17,698 nt of DNA from Lachnospiraceae bacterium UBA3282 (GTDB lineage: Bacteria > Bacillota > Clostridia > Lachnospirales > Lachnospiraceae): positions 10,615-28,312 of the forward strand of contig DETS01000085.1 in assembly GCA_002361735.1 (NCBI GenBank), written 5' to 3'. Every line of letters starts with the position of its first letter. Position 1 is the stretch's first letter. The notes under the pieces were generated by a model that worked only from the letters and a program-made list of their open reading frames with translations, made no database searches and was not told where the DNA came from. Shown here piece by piece: positions 7,070 through 14,531 of this stretch. The position numbers and the translations under genes were made by a program.

Positions 7070-10000
7070 ATGAGAGACAAGGGAAAACGTGTGAAGAAAC
7101 AAAGCAGACCGGCGCTGCGGGCGGCGTATAGCGTGCTCGCGGCGGTAATGTTGTTTCTGTTCCCTTTCGGGCAAAGCGGCGCAGATGTGGTGCAGGGCGC
7201 CGGAAAGCGTGCGGTTCGTGTCGCGTTCTTTCCGATGGGCGGCTATCATGAGACACTGGAGGACGGCAGTCTTTCCGGGATGGACGTAGAATATTTACTG
7301 AATTTGCAAGATTATGTAAACTGGGAAGTGGAATATGTTCCCTGCGAAAATTGGGACGATGCCCTGCAGATGCTTGCGAACAAAGAAGTGGATCTGGTAG
7401 GAAGCGCGCAGTATTCTCCGGAACGGGCGGAGGTTTATCGCTATGCCGATCTCGCGAGCGGTTATACGTTTGGCGCCATTGCCGTGCAGGGGGAGAGCGG
7501 TCTTGCCTACGAGGATTTTGCCGCGATGCAGAATCTCACATACGGCTGTGTGGGGACCTATGTCAGGAAACAGGAATTTTTGGAATACTTGAAGGGACAT
7601 GGAATCGAGAATCCGAGGCTTCGTGAATACGAAAATACGGCGGATCTGCAGGACGCGCTGGCAGAAAGAAAGATCGATGCTTTGGTGCATTCCCTTACGG
7701 AAATCCGGGAGGGACAGAGGATTGTCGGAAGGTTTGCGCCCATGCCTTTTTACTATATTACATATCCCGGAAACGATGATTTGCTGCGGGAACTCAATCA
7801 GGGCATCGCGGATCTGAAGATGAATCGTCCGGGGCTGGAAAACGAGCTGATGGTGAAGTATTATGACAGCCGTCTGGATCATACGGTTCTTCTGACCGGT
7901 GAGGAGAAGCAGTATATCAAGGAGAAACAGACGCTGACGATCGGCTGGCTTGACGGTTGTTATCCTTTCTCCTACGCAGGAGAGGAGGGGGAGCCAAAGG
8001 GGCTTACCATGCAGATATTGGAGGAAGTCGGCGTGAGTACGGGGCTTTCCTTTGACTATGTCGAGATGGGAAGCATGGATGCGGCAAAAAAGGCCCTCAC
8101 TGAGGGGCGTATCGATGTGATCAGCTACTGCGGCGAAGAAGTCGGCAATATCAGACAGGCGGGCGGTACGTTCACAAAGGTTTACGCTCAGGTGCCGCGA
8201 GTCGTCGTAATGAAGCGGGATAGCAGAAAGGAAGAAATTCAGACACTGGCGGTGACGTCCGAGAATATCTATGAGGAGGGAGGAGGATCTCTGTTCATAG
8301 ACGGGCAGATACAGCTGCTGATCCGTGAAAGTCCCGAAGCGTGCCTGTGGGCGGTGCGCGCGAACGAGGCGGAGGCGGCACTGTGTGACGGCTATCTGGC
8401 GGAATATCTTTTGGGCTCCAATTTGGGGCTGGGACAGCTGGAGATTCACACGGTTTTAAGCGATGTACACAGTGTCCGCATGGCGGTGCGGGACGATGGG
8501 GATTCGCTCCTTCCGGGGATCCTGAATAAAGAGCTGATAGAGATTACCGACAAGATGGTGAGCGATTACGTACTGCAGGATAATTTTTATTCTAAGGTGA
8601 GCGTTGATGCCTTTCTCAGGCAGCACAGCAGCACGATTCTCAGCATCCTGGTTCTCGCGGCGGCTTTTGCCATTTTTGTGCTGTACCGCATGCTGCAAAA
8701 CAGCAGGCGGCTGCAGAAGTTGATGTATAAGGACACCGATTTTGATATCTGGAATATCAATTACTTAAAATACAGGGCTTCTCTGATGTTAAGTAAGGAG
8801 AAGGACAGCAAATACGCGATCGTGTACACGGACATCTGTCAGTTCAAAAGCTATAATGCGCTCTACGGCTGGAGCGCGGGACAAAAGCTTTTGGAGCGGA
8901 CCATTAAAGTAATCTCGGATGAAATCGATAATGAAAAGGAATTGTACGCCAGAAGCTACGGCAGCCATTTTGTGCTCTTTGTGTGTTATGAGGATATGGA
9001 GCAGCTTTCCAAGCGGATGATGGCGATGTCGGAGCGCATCTCCAATCAGATCTATGAGCAGGAGGGCATCCGTATGGCGCAGGCAGTGGGCGTCTGCGCG
9101 ATCGAACCCGAGGCGGAGGATGTGCAGCTTGCCCTTTCTTATGCAATCCAGGCAGTGGATCCCTTAAAAGGCAGCCACAGCAACGCCATCAGGATCTATG
9201 ACGATAAATTAAGGGAACAGTTGAGAGAGCAGCATGAGCGGGAAAAACTGCTCGATTCTGTGGACTTTCAGAAAGATTTTGTGGCATACTATCAGGCAAA
9301 GGTGGATATCAGAGACGAGCGTGTGGTGGGAGCGGAGGCGCTGGTGCGTTTTAAGGATCCGTCTGCGGGCGGCGCCATCCGCGCGCCCGGCTTTTTCGTA
9401 CCTTATTATGAGCAGACGGGCAGGATCACGCAGATTGACTTCTTTGTGATGGAGAGCGTCTGTAAGATGTTGAGACGGCGGTTGGATGACGGGCTTGCGG
9501 TGGTTCCCGTGTCATGTAACTTTTCGAGATCCCACTTTGTAAAGGAAGGCTTCCCGGAACAGTTCGAGGCGGTTCTCACTAAATATGACGTGCCGAAAGA
9601 CCTGATCGAAGTGGAAATCACGGAGACGCTGGTGGTCGAGGAGATGCAGCAGCAGATGGTGAAAAAGAATGTGGAGATCTTAAAAGGAAAGGGCATTCAT
9701 CTTTCCATTGACGACTTTGGCTCCGGCTATTCCTCACTCGGCGTTTTTGAGCAGATTCCCGCTTCCGTGATCAAGCTCGACCGCTCTTTCCTCTTAAATA
9801 ACGAGAACCGCGAAAGACAGGTGCAGATCATGAGAAATATCGTCAATCTGGCATCGGATCTGGAGGCGCAGGTGGTCTGCGAGGGCGTGGAGACGGAAAA
9901 GGATACGGAACTGATGATGGAGATCGGCGCCTATGTCGCGCAGGGTTACCGCTACTGCAAGCCTGTGCCGGAAGAAGTATTTGAGGATATGTTAACATGA
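7070..10000 (+). CDS. Receptor with two solute-binding domains, degenerate GGDEF and EAL phosphodiesterase
   Basis: A transmembrane receptor predicted to bind small ligands outside the cell and control c-di-GMP breakdown inside. A positively charged N-terminus and hydrophobic stretch (about 17-36) form a signal anchor or signal peptide. Two tandem bacterial extracellular solute-binding (family 3) domains follow, about 47-270 and 288-505; the second opens with LTIGWLDGCYPFSY. A membrane helix spans about 522-542. The GGDEF-like domain (about 555-700) has YGSHF at residues 630-634 instead of the GGDEF signature, so cyclase activity is unlikely. The EAL domain (about 720-970) keeps AEALVRF (Glu756), NFSRSHF, EITET, DDFGSGYSS (Asp881-Asp882), IKLDRSF, EGVET (Glu938) and QGYRYCKP, so it should be active. 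The ATG at 7070 has only a weak GAGG. The stop overlaps the next start (ATGA). The ligand is unknown; polar amino acids are the family's usual cargo. Confidence 0.93.
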   Translation: MRDKGKRVKKQSRPALRAAYSVLAAVMLFLFPFGQSGADVVQGAGKRAVRVAFFPMGGYHETLEDGSLSGMDVEYLLNLQDYVNWEVEYVPCENWDDALQMLANKEVDLVGSAQYSPERAEVYRYADLASGYTFGAIAVQGESGLAYEDFAAMQNLTYGCVGTYVRKQEFLEYLKGHGIENPRLREYENTADLQDALAERKIDALVHSLTEIREGQRIVGRFAPMPFYYITYPGNDDLLRELNQGIADLKMNRPGLENELMVKYYDSRLDHTVLLTGEEKQYIKEKQTLTIGWLDGCYPFSYAGEEGEPKGLTMQILEEVGVSTGLSFDYVEMGSMDAAKKALTEGRIDVISYCGEEVGNIRQAGGTFTKVYAQVPRVVVMKRDSRKEEIQTLAVTSENIYEEGGGSLFIDGQIQLLIRESPEACLWAVRANEAEAALCDGYLAEYLLGSNLGLGQLEIHTVLSDVHSVRMAVRDDGDSLLPGILNKELIEITDKMVSDYVLQDNFYSKVSVDAFLRQHSSTILSILVLAAAFAIFVLYRMLQNSRRLQKLMYKDTDFDIWNINYLKYRASLMLSKEKDSKYAIVYTDICQFKSYNALYGWSAGQKLLERTIKVISDEIDNEKELYARSYGSHFVLFVCYEDMEQLSKRMMAMSERISNQIYEQEGIRMAQAVGVCAIEPEAEDVQLALSYAIQAVDPLKGSHSNAIRIYDDKLREQLREQHEREKLLDSVDFQKDFVAYYQAKVDIRDERVVGAEALVRFKDPSAGGAIRAPGFFVPYYEQTGRITQIDFFVMESVCKMLRRRLDDGLAVVPVSCNFSRSHFVKEGFPEQFEAVLTKYDVPKDLIEVEITETLVVEEMQQQMVKKNVEILKGKGIHLSIDDFGSGYSSLGVFEQIPASVIKLDRSFLLNNENRERQVQIMRNIVNLASDLEAQVVCEGVETEKDTELMMEIGAYVAQGYRYCKPVPEEVFEDMLT

Positions 10001-10752
10001 GGAAGAAAATAATGAGCGGGCTTTGCATATTGGCAGCGGTTTTGTGTTTTACTTACTGCTTTATTGTGTTTCGTATCAGGTCGGGCAGCAATTTCTATCT
10101 GATCTGGGCGCTTGGCGGCATCTTTTTTATTGGTCTGGCGCTGATGCTGCACTTTGACTGGTGGAGTCAAATTCCTTTGCTGCTGCGGCGAATCGTCTGC
10201 GGTTTTCTGATCGTCGGCATCCTGCTCTTTGTGGTGACGGAGGGCTTCATCTTTGCGCACTACCGCGATCAGGGCAGACCGGGGCTTGACTACATCATCG
10301 TGCTGGGGGCGCAGATGAAACCGGCAGGGCCAAGCATCGTCCTTCAGTTTCGCCTGGATGCGGCCTATGATTATCTGATGAAAAACGAAGAAACGCTGTG
10401 CGTAGTATCCGGTGGACAGGGCGCGAACGAACCGTGCAGCGAGGCGCAGGGGATGTATGATTATCTGGTGGAAAAGGGCATTGCCCCGGAACGTATTCTC
10501 ATGGAGGACAAGTCCACGGACACCTCCGAGAATATTGCTTTCAGCGCGGAAGTCATCGGTGGGACAGATTATGATGTGGGGATCGTTACCAACAATTTTC
10601 ATGTGTTTCGCGGCATGATGCTTGCCAGACATGCGGGCTTTGAGGATGCCTGCGGAATTGCGGCACGCTCTAACGTCTATTTTCAGCCCAATAATCTGGT
10701 GCGGGAGTTTTTTGGGGTCATGAAGGATCTGGTGTGCGGAAACCTCATCTAA
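9997..10752 (+). CDS. YdcF-family (DUF218) membrane protein
   Basis: A member of the YdcF/SanA/ElyC family, whose bacterial members are linked to the cell envelope; the biochemical reaction is not established. Three hydrophobic segments (about 5-22, 31-50 and 63-83) anchor it. The remaining domain carries the family pattern: YIIVLGAQM (about 92), CVVSGGQG, an acidic STDTSENI segment, and VTNNFHVFRG near residue 190. The length of 251 is typical of the three-helix version found in Firmicutes. Its ATG shares bases with the stop of the EAL receptor gene (ATGA at 9997), which implies translational coupling and suggests the two act together or at least in fixed ratio. Nothing in the sequence ties the domain to c-di-GMP directly. 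Confidence 0.85.
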   Translation: MRKKIMSGLCILAAVLCFTYCFIVFRIRSGSNFYLIWALGGIFFIGLALMLHFDWWSQIPLLLRRIVCGFLIVGILLFVVTEGFIFAHYRDQGRPGLDYIIVLGAQMKPAGPSIVLQFRLDAAYDYLMKNEETLCVVSGGQGANEPCSEAQGMYDYLVEKGIAPERILMEDKSTDTSENIAFSAEVIGGTDYDVGIVTNNFHVFRGMMLARHAGFEDACGIAARSNVYFQPNNLVREFFGVMKDLVCGNLI

Positions 10753-10820
10753 AATGTAGAGCATATTGTGCAAAAGTTTGAATAGAGTTCCCGCACACAG
10801 ATGGTGTAGTGTAAAGAAAC

Positions 10821-10850
10821 TTGACTTGTGGGTAAGAGAACAGTTAGAAT
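10821..10850 (+). promoter_or_regulatory. Sigma-A promoter of the TPR lipoprotein gene
   Basis: TTGACT at 10821-10826, an 18-bp spacer and TAGAAT at 10845-10850, close to consensus. Transcription would start near 10857, downstream of a GTG at 10828 that opens the same frame, so the true start must lie further in. It separates the TPR gene from the upstream receptor operon. Confidence 0.6.
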
Positions 10851-10896
10851 AAGACAAGTACAGAAGAAATATTTGCGTGCTAAACGGAGACAGATT

Positions 10897-11964
10897 GTGG
10901 AGATACAGAGGAGAAAGGCGAAAAAGGGAATACGGCTTGCGGCGGCGCTTTTGGGTGCGGGTTTGCTCCTGACGGGCTGTGGAAAGGGCGGAGAGCCCAG
11001 CTGCACCAAACAGGGCATGGACGCGGTAGCGGCGCTCGACTACGATCAGGCGCTCACTCTGTTTCAGACAGCCAGAGAAAAGGGCGAGGAGGAACGGCTT
11101 CTCTACCGCGGCATGGGGCTTGCCTATCTTGGCAAGACGGATTATGAGGCAGCAATCGCTTATCTGGAGACGGCGCTTACCCTTGGCGGCAGCAGGGTGG
11201 AAGATATCGACTTTGACATCAATTACTATCTGGCAACCGCTTATTTTAAGGATGGACAGCCCGAAGAAGCCGTGCATACCTACGATGCCATTTTAGGACT
11301 GAAACCTGACGAGACGAATGCCTACTATCTGCGGGGCTGCGTGAAGCTGTCAGAGGGCGACTTTGAGAGCGCGCAGCTTGACTTTGATACCGCTGTGGCC
11401 AAAGATCCGAAAAATTATGACCAGATGATCCGCATTTATATGGTACTTGAGGAGTATGGATATAAAGAGGCGGGGCAGGTTTATCTGGAGAACGCCATGA
11501 AGGAGAATGAAAAGTCCATCTCCGACTACGATATGGGCAGGATCTGCTACTACATGGGAAATTACGAAAATGCCCGTAATTTTCTGGAACGCTTAAAGAC
11601 GACGACCGATTACGGCGCGGCTCTTTATCTGGGCAGGACGTATGAGGCGCTTGGCGACTATAACTATGCGGCAAGCATTTACGCGGGTTATACGGAGTAC
11701 GACCAGACAAAGGCCGAGATTTACAATCAGCTTGGTCTGTGCCGGATGAAGATGGGCGAATATGAATCTGCGCTCACGGCTTTTCAGACTGCGATGAACA
11801 TTGAGAATAACGAGATGATGCAGACCCTGAAATTCAACGAGATCATCACCTATGAGTATATGGGGGAATTTAAGACGGCGGCAGCGCTGATGAACAGCTA
11901 TTTGAAAAGCTACCCCGACGATGAGACCGCGAAGCGGGAGTATCAGTTTTTGCAGACGAGGTAA
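10897..11964 (+). CDS. Tetratricopeptide-repeat lipoprotein
   Basis: A predicted lipoprotein exposed on the outer face of the membrane and built almost entirely of TPR repeats, a scaffold for protein contacts. The chosen GTG at 10897 has GGAG 7 nt upstream and gives a textbook lipoprotein signal: basic RRKAKKGIR, a hydrophobic core, and the lipobox LTGC with Cys28 as the lipidated residue. Some eight or nine helical repeats follow (for example GLAYLGKTDYEAAIAYLETA, YYLRGCVKLSEGDFESAQLD and LGLCRMKMGEYESALTAFQT). The mature protein has about 328 residues and no enzymatic domain. The frame is open back to a GTG at 10828, but that would precede the predicted transcription start and put the signal peptide far from the N-terminus. 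The partner is unknown. The Nudix-like gene starts 27 nt downstream. Confidence 0.88.
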   Translation: MEIQRRKAKKGIRLAAALLGAGLLLTGCGKGGEPSCTKQGMDAVAALDYDQALTLFQTAREKGEEERLLYRGMGLAYLGKTDYEAAIAYLETALTLGGSRVEDIDFDINYYLATAYFKDGQPEEAVHTYDAILGLKPDETNAYYLRGCVKLSEGDFESAQLDFDTAVAKDPKNYDQMIRIYMVLEEYGYKEAGQVYLENAMKENEKSISDYDMGRICYYMGNYENARNFLERLKTTTDYGAALYLGRTYEALGDYNYAASIYAGYTEYDQTKAEIYNQLGLCRMKMGEYESALTAFQTAMNIENNEMMQTLKFNEIITYEYMGEFKTAAALMNSYLKSYPDDETAKREYQFLQTR

Positions 11965-11991
11965 TAGAAAGATAGAAGGGAGACAAATATT

Positions 11992-12396
11992 ATGAAAAGC
12001 ACTTATGTACGTGTGAAAGGAATCATTAAGAAAGGGGATACCTATCTGCTTTTGAAGCGATGGGTGGACGATCGCATTCCGGAACCCTTTGTCTGGGAGT
12101 TTATTGACGCGGAGGTAGAGCACGGGGAAGCGCCCGATGAGGCGATGGGAAAAGCCATTATGGAGCTTTTATCCGTACATGGCACCATAGACAAGATCGA
12201 GTACACCTGGTCCCAGCTTTTGGGAGAGACGCACTGCGTAGGGATTGCTTATCTCTGTTCCCTGACGCAGGAGGAGGAAGCGAACATCGTCCTGCCGGAG
12301 GAGTACGGAAGCTATGAGTGGGTGAAGCGGAAAGATTTCCCGAAGTATATCGAAAACCAGTATGTACTGAAAGACTTGGAGGGTAAAAAGCTGTGA
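11992..12396 (+). CDS. Nudix-fold protein with degraded Nudix box
   Basis: A 134-residue protein with the Nudix hydrolase fold: an N-terminal beta segment (TYVRVKGIIKKGDTYLLLKR), WEF before the box, and a C-terminal EYGSYEWVKRKDF strand. Active Nudix enzymes carry GX5EX7REUXEEXGU and cleave nucleoside diphosphate derivatives. Here the matching stretch is residues 39-64. The leading glycine is replaced (DAEVE for GGKIE-like), and REUXEE reads KAIMEL (54-59). Only Glu58 survives of the metal-binding glutamates in that segment. Catalysis by the usual route is therefore doubtful, and a binding or regulatory role is possible. The start has GGGAG about 9-10 nt upstream. The stop overlaps the GTG start of pyrF (GTGA), so the two are translationally coupled, which hints at a nucleotide-related job. 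Fold assignment is fairly sure; activity is not. Confidence 0.75.
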   Translation: MKSTYVRVKGIIKKGDTYLLLKRWVDDRIPEPFVWEFIDAEVEHGEAPDEAMGKAIMELLSVHGTIDKIEYTWSQLLGETHCVGIAYLCSLTQEEEANIVLPEEYGSYEWVKRKDFPKYIENQYVLKDLEGKKL

Positions 12397-13340
12397 TCAA
12401 TATACTGACAGAGAAGATCAAGAAACTGGAAGCGCCCATTGTGGTGGGACTCGATCCGACCATGAAATTTGTGCCGGAGCATATCAAAAAGCAGGCGTTT
12501 TCCGAATATGGAGAGACCATGCAGGGCGCGGCGGAAGCAATATGGCTTTATAATAAGGGAATCGTGGATGCGGTCTGTGACCTGATTCCCGCGGTAAAGC
12601 CGCAGATTGCCATGTATGAGCAGTTTGGGGTGGAAGGCGTGAAAGCCTTTCAGAAGACGGTGGCTTACTGTAAGGAGAAGGGTTTGGTGGTAATCGGTGA
12701 CATCAAACGCGGCGATATCGGTTCTACCTCCGAGGCATATGCGGTAGGGCATCTGGGACAGGTGCAGGTTGGCAATACCATGTGCCGCGGCTTTGATGAG
12801 GATTTTGCCACGGTCAATCCATACCTCGGGTCTGACGGCGTGAAGCCTTTTATCGAGGTTTGTAAAAAGGAGAAAAAGGGTCTCTTTATCCTGGTCAAGA
12901 CCTCCAATCCCAGCAGCGGTGAGTTTCAGGATCGTCTAATACAGCCCGAGGGAAGTACGGATGCGTCCAAGGCAAGACCGCTTTATGAGATCGTTGGTGA
13001 GAAGGTGGCTGAGTGGGCGGCGGAGCACATGGGCGAAACCTATAGCTATATCGGTGCGGTGGTGGGAGCTACTTATCCGGAGATGGCTAAGATTTTGCGA
13101 AAGATCATGCCAAAGTCCTATATTCTGGTGCCGGGCTACGGCGCGCAGGGCGGAAAAGGAAAGGATCTGAAACCCTTTTTCAACGAGGACGGGCTGGGAG
13201 CCATCGTCAATTCTTCCAGAGGCATCATCGCGGCTTATCAGCAGGAGGCGTATGCGAAATACGGTGCGGAGGGCTATGCGGACGCTGCCAGAGCGGCGGT
13301 GCTTGCTATGAAAGAGGATATTCGCACGAGTGTCTTTTAA
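12393..13340 (+). CDS. pyrF: Orotidine 5'-phosphate decarboxylase, type 2
   Basis: Converts orotidine 5'-phosphate to UMP, the last step of de novo pyrimidine synthesis, in the cytoplasm. The 315-residue length and motif layout fit the long type-2 family rather than the 230-residue B. subtilis type. The catalytic motif GDIKRGDIGST holds Asp103, Lys105 and Asp108, with an upstream Lys in AVKPQ (69). Later motifs are VNPYLGSDGVKPF and the phosphate-binding loop VPGYGAQGGKG, followed by NSSRGIIAAY. The start is GTG at 12393, overlapping the Nudix-like gene's stop (GTGA). GGAGGG lies about 10 nt upstream. No other pyr genes are in the window, whereas clostridia often place pyrF beside pyrK-pyrD-pyrE. 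Confidence 0.95.
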   Translation: MINILTEKIKKLEAPIVVGLDPTMKFVPEHIKKQAFSEYGETMQGAAEAIWLYNKGIVDAVCDLIPAVKPQIAMYEQFGVEGVKAFQKTVAYCKEKGLVVIGDIKRGDIGSTSEAYAVGHLGQVQVGNTMCRGFDEDFATVNPYLGSDGVKPFIEVCKKEKKGLFILVKTSNPSSGEFQDRLIQPEGSTDASKARPLYEIVGEKVAEWAAEHMGETYSYIGAVVGATYPEMAKILRKIMPKSYILVPGYGAQGGKGKDLKPFFNEDGLGAIVNSSRGIIAAYQQEAYAKYGAEGYADAARAAVLAMKEDIRTSVF

Positions 13341-13354
13341 GTGAATATTTATAT

Positions 13355-13383
13355 GAATATGGTAGGAAAAAGGCGGCATACTA
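13355..13383 (+). promoter_or_regulatory. Sigma-G-type (forespore) promoter of spoVAD
   Basis: GAATA at 13355-13359, a 17-bp spacer and CATACTA at 13377-13383. These match the forespore sigma-F/sigma-G pattern (GHATR, then CATnnTA) and not the vegetative consensus. B. subtilis spoVA genes are known to be sigma-G dependent, so pattern and gene agree. Transcription would begin near 13390, about 38 nt before the spoVAD start. Confidence 0.65.
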
Positions 13384-13425
13384 TTCCTGAGTAAGAATAT
13401 CAAAACAGAAAGGGATCGTATGCCG
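13374..13425. repeat. Inverted repeat flanking the spoVAD transcription start
   Basis: CGGCATAC (13374-13381) and GTATGCCG (13418-13425) are perfect 8-bp arms separated by 36 bp. The left arm covers most of the sigma-G -10 box and the right arm ends 2 bp before the spoVAD ATG. Since the left arm should lie upstream of the transcript start, a DNA-level site pair is more likely than an RNA hairpin. Confidence 0.45.
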
Positions 13426-13427
13426 TT

Positions 13428-14444
13428 ATGTTAGGAAAGCAGAGTATTCAGTTTGAAAAGAAACCGTATTTGTTAAACAGCGCCTCCATCGTTGGCAGCA
13501 AGGAAGCGGAGGGACCGATGGGAAAGCTGTTTGATAAGGTTGGCTATGATGACAGCTTCGGTGCGGAAAACTGGGAGGAGGCGGAGAGCCGCCTGCAAAA
13601 GGAGGCGCTTGAGATCGCCCTTTCCAAGGCAGGGCTGACGAAACAGGATGTACAGATGGTGTTTGCGGGGGATCTGCTGGGTCAGTCCATCGCCAGCAGC
13701 TTTGGGCTGGCGGGTTATCAGCTTCCCCATGTGGGGCTTTACGGCGCTTGTTCTACCTGCGGGCTGTCCCTGACGATGGGCGCTGCCGTGGTGAGCGCCG
13801 GGTTTGTGGAGAGAGCCGCCTGTATCACGTCCAGTCATTTTGCCAGCGCGGAGAAGGAGTTCCGCTTTCCCCTTTCCTATGGAAACCAGCGGCCGAAATC
13901 AGCCACCTGGACGGTGACGGGGAGCGGCGCCTTCCTCCTGTCGGCAAAGCCGGAAAAGGGGACAAGGGCGGTGATCGAGGGCGCGACCATCGGCAAGATC
14001 GTAGACTACGGCATCAAGGATTCCATGAACATGGGAGCGTGCATGGCGCCGGCTGCGGCGGACACCATTAAACAGAATCTCGAGGATTTTTCCAGACAGC
14101 CGCAGGATTATGATAAAATCATCACCGGTGACCTGGGGATTGTCGGAAAAGAGCTGCTGTTTGAACTGCTTTCGGAGCAGGGCATCGATATTGCCAAGCA
14201 GTATATGGACTGCGGCATTGAAATCTATGAGAGCGAGAAACAGCACACGGACGCGGGCGGCAGCGGCTGCGGCTGCAGCGCGGTGGTGCTGTCTGCCTAT
14301 ATTCTCAAAAAACTGGAGGAGGGTGTGTGGAAGCGGGTGCTTTTTGTGCCCACGGGAGCGCTCCTTTCTAAGACCAGCTACAATGAGGGACAGACGATCC
14401 CCGGGATTGCCCATGGGGTGGTGTTAGAGCAGTGGCATGGGTGA
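13428..14444 (+). CDS. spoVAD: Stage V sporulation protein AD
   Basis: SpoVAD belongs to the SpoVA apparatus that moves calcium dipicolinate into the forespore and out at germination. In B. subtilis it has a thiolase-like fold and binds dipicolinic acid. The protein shows family signatures throughout: QSIQFEKKPYLLNSASIVGS at the N-terminus, EGPMGKLFDKVGYDD, FAGDLLGQSIASSFGLAG, LYGACSTCGLSLTMGAAVV, ITSSHFASAEKEFRFPLSYG and TWTVTGSGAFLL. The middle has DYGIKDSMNMGACMAPAAAD, and the end has FVPTGALLSKTSYNEGQTIP followed by the GIAHGVVLE segment. Its 338 residues match the usual length. The gene has a sigma-G-type promoter. AAAGGG lies about 13 nt from the ATG, longer than ideal. spoVAC is not upstream (pyrF is) and spoVAE lies about 2.8 kb downstream, an unusual split. 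A terminator follows. Confidence 0.96.
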   Translation: MLGKQSIQFEKKPYLLNSASIVGSKEAEGPMGKLFDKVGYDDSFGAENWEEAESRLQKEALEIALSKAGLTKQDVQMVFAGDLLGQSIASSFGLAGYQLPHVGLYGACSTCGLSLTMGAAVVSAGFVERAACITSSHFASAEKEFRFPLSYGNQRPKSATWTVTGSGAFLLSAKPEKGTRAVIEGATIGKIVDYGIKDSMNMGACMAPAAADTIKQNLEDFSRQPQDYDKIITGDLGIVGKELLFELLSEQGIDIAKQYMDCGIEIYESEKQHTDAGGSGCGCSAVVLSAYILKKLEEGVWKRVLFVPTGALLSKTSYNEGQTIPGIAHGVVLEQWHG

Positions 14445-14474
14445 AGAAAAGTTAAGAGGTGATAGAGAAATAAA

Positions 14475-14517
14475 AGGACCTCCGTGTTTGTTTGAAACGG
14501 AGGCGGAGGTTCTTTTT
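14475..14517. terminator. Bidirectional terminator between spoVAD and the Rpn nuclease
   Basis: A ten-pair stem, AGGACCTCCG (14475-14484) with CGGAGGTTCT (14504-14513) including one G-U pair, is followed by TTTTT. Read on the minus strand it is followed by TTTTATTTC. It sits between convergent genes and serves both. A shorter CCTCCG/CGGAGG stem (14479-14484 with 14498-14503) is an alternative pairing. Confidence 0.75.
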
Positions 14518-14531
14518 CAGTTTTAACAGGG

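Noticed and set aside
7295..8449. Minus-strand open frame of 384 codons opposite the EAL receptor
   Set aside because: Antisense shadow of the solute-binding domains. No ribosome binding site or recognisable motif was seen, and the plus-strand product is clear.
10732..10798. GTGTGCGG ... CCGCACAC inverted repeat around the end of the YdcF-type gene
   Set aside because: The 51-bp centre and lack of a U-tract argue against a terminator, and the left arm is coding sequence; a chance pairing is likely.
10828..10896. GTG at 10828 as start of the TPR lipoprotein
   Set aside because: It lies inside the predicted promoter spacer and would put 23 charged residues before the lipoprotein signal peptide.
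9952..11277. Minus-strand open frame of 441 codons across three plus-strand genes
   Set aside because: It spans the end of the EAL gene, all of the YdcF-type gene and the start of the TPR gene. High GC in the third position of the real genes keeps the opposite strand open.
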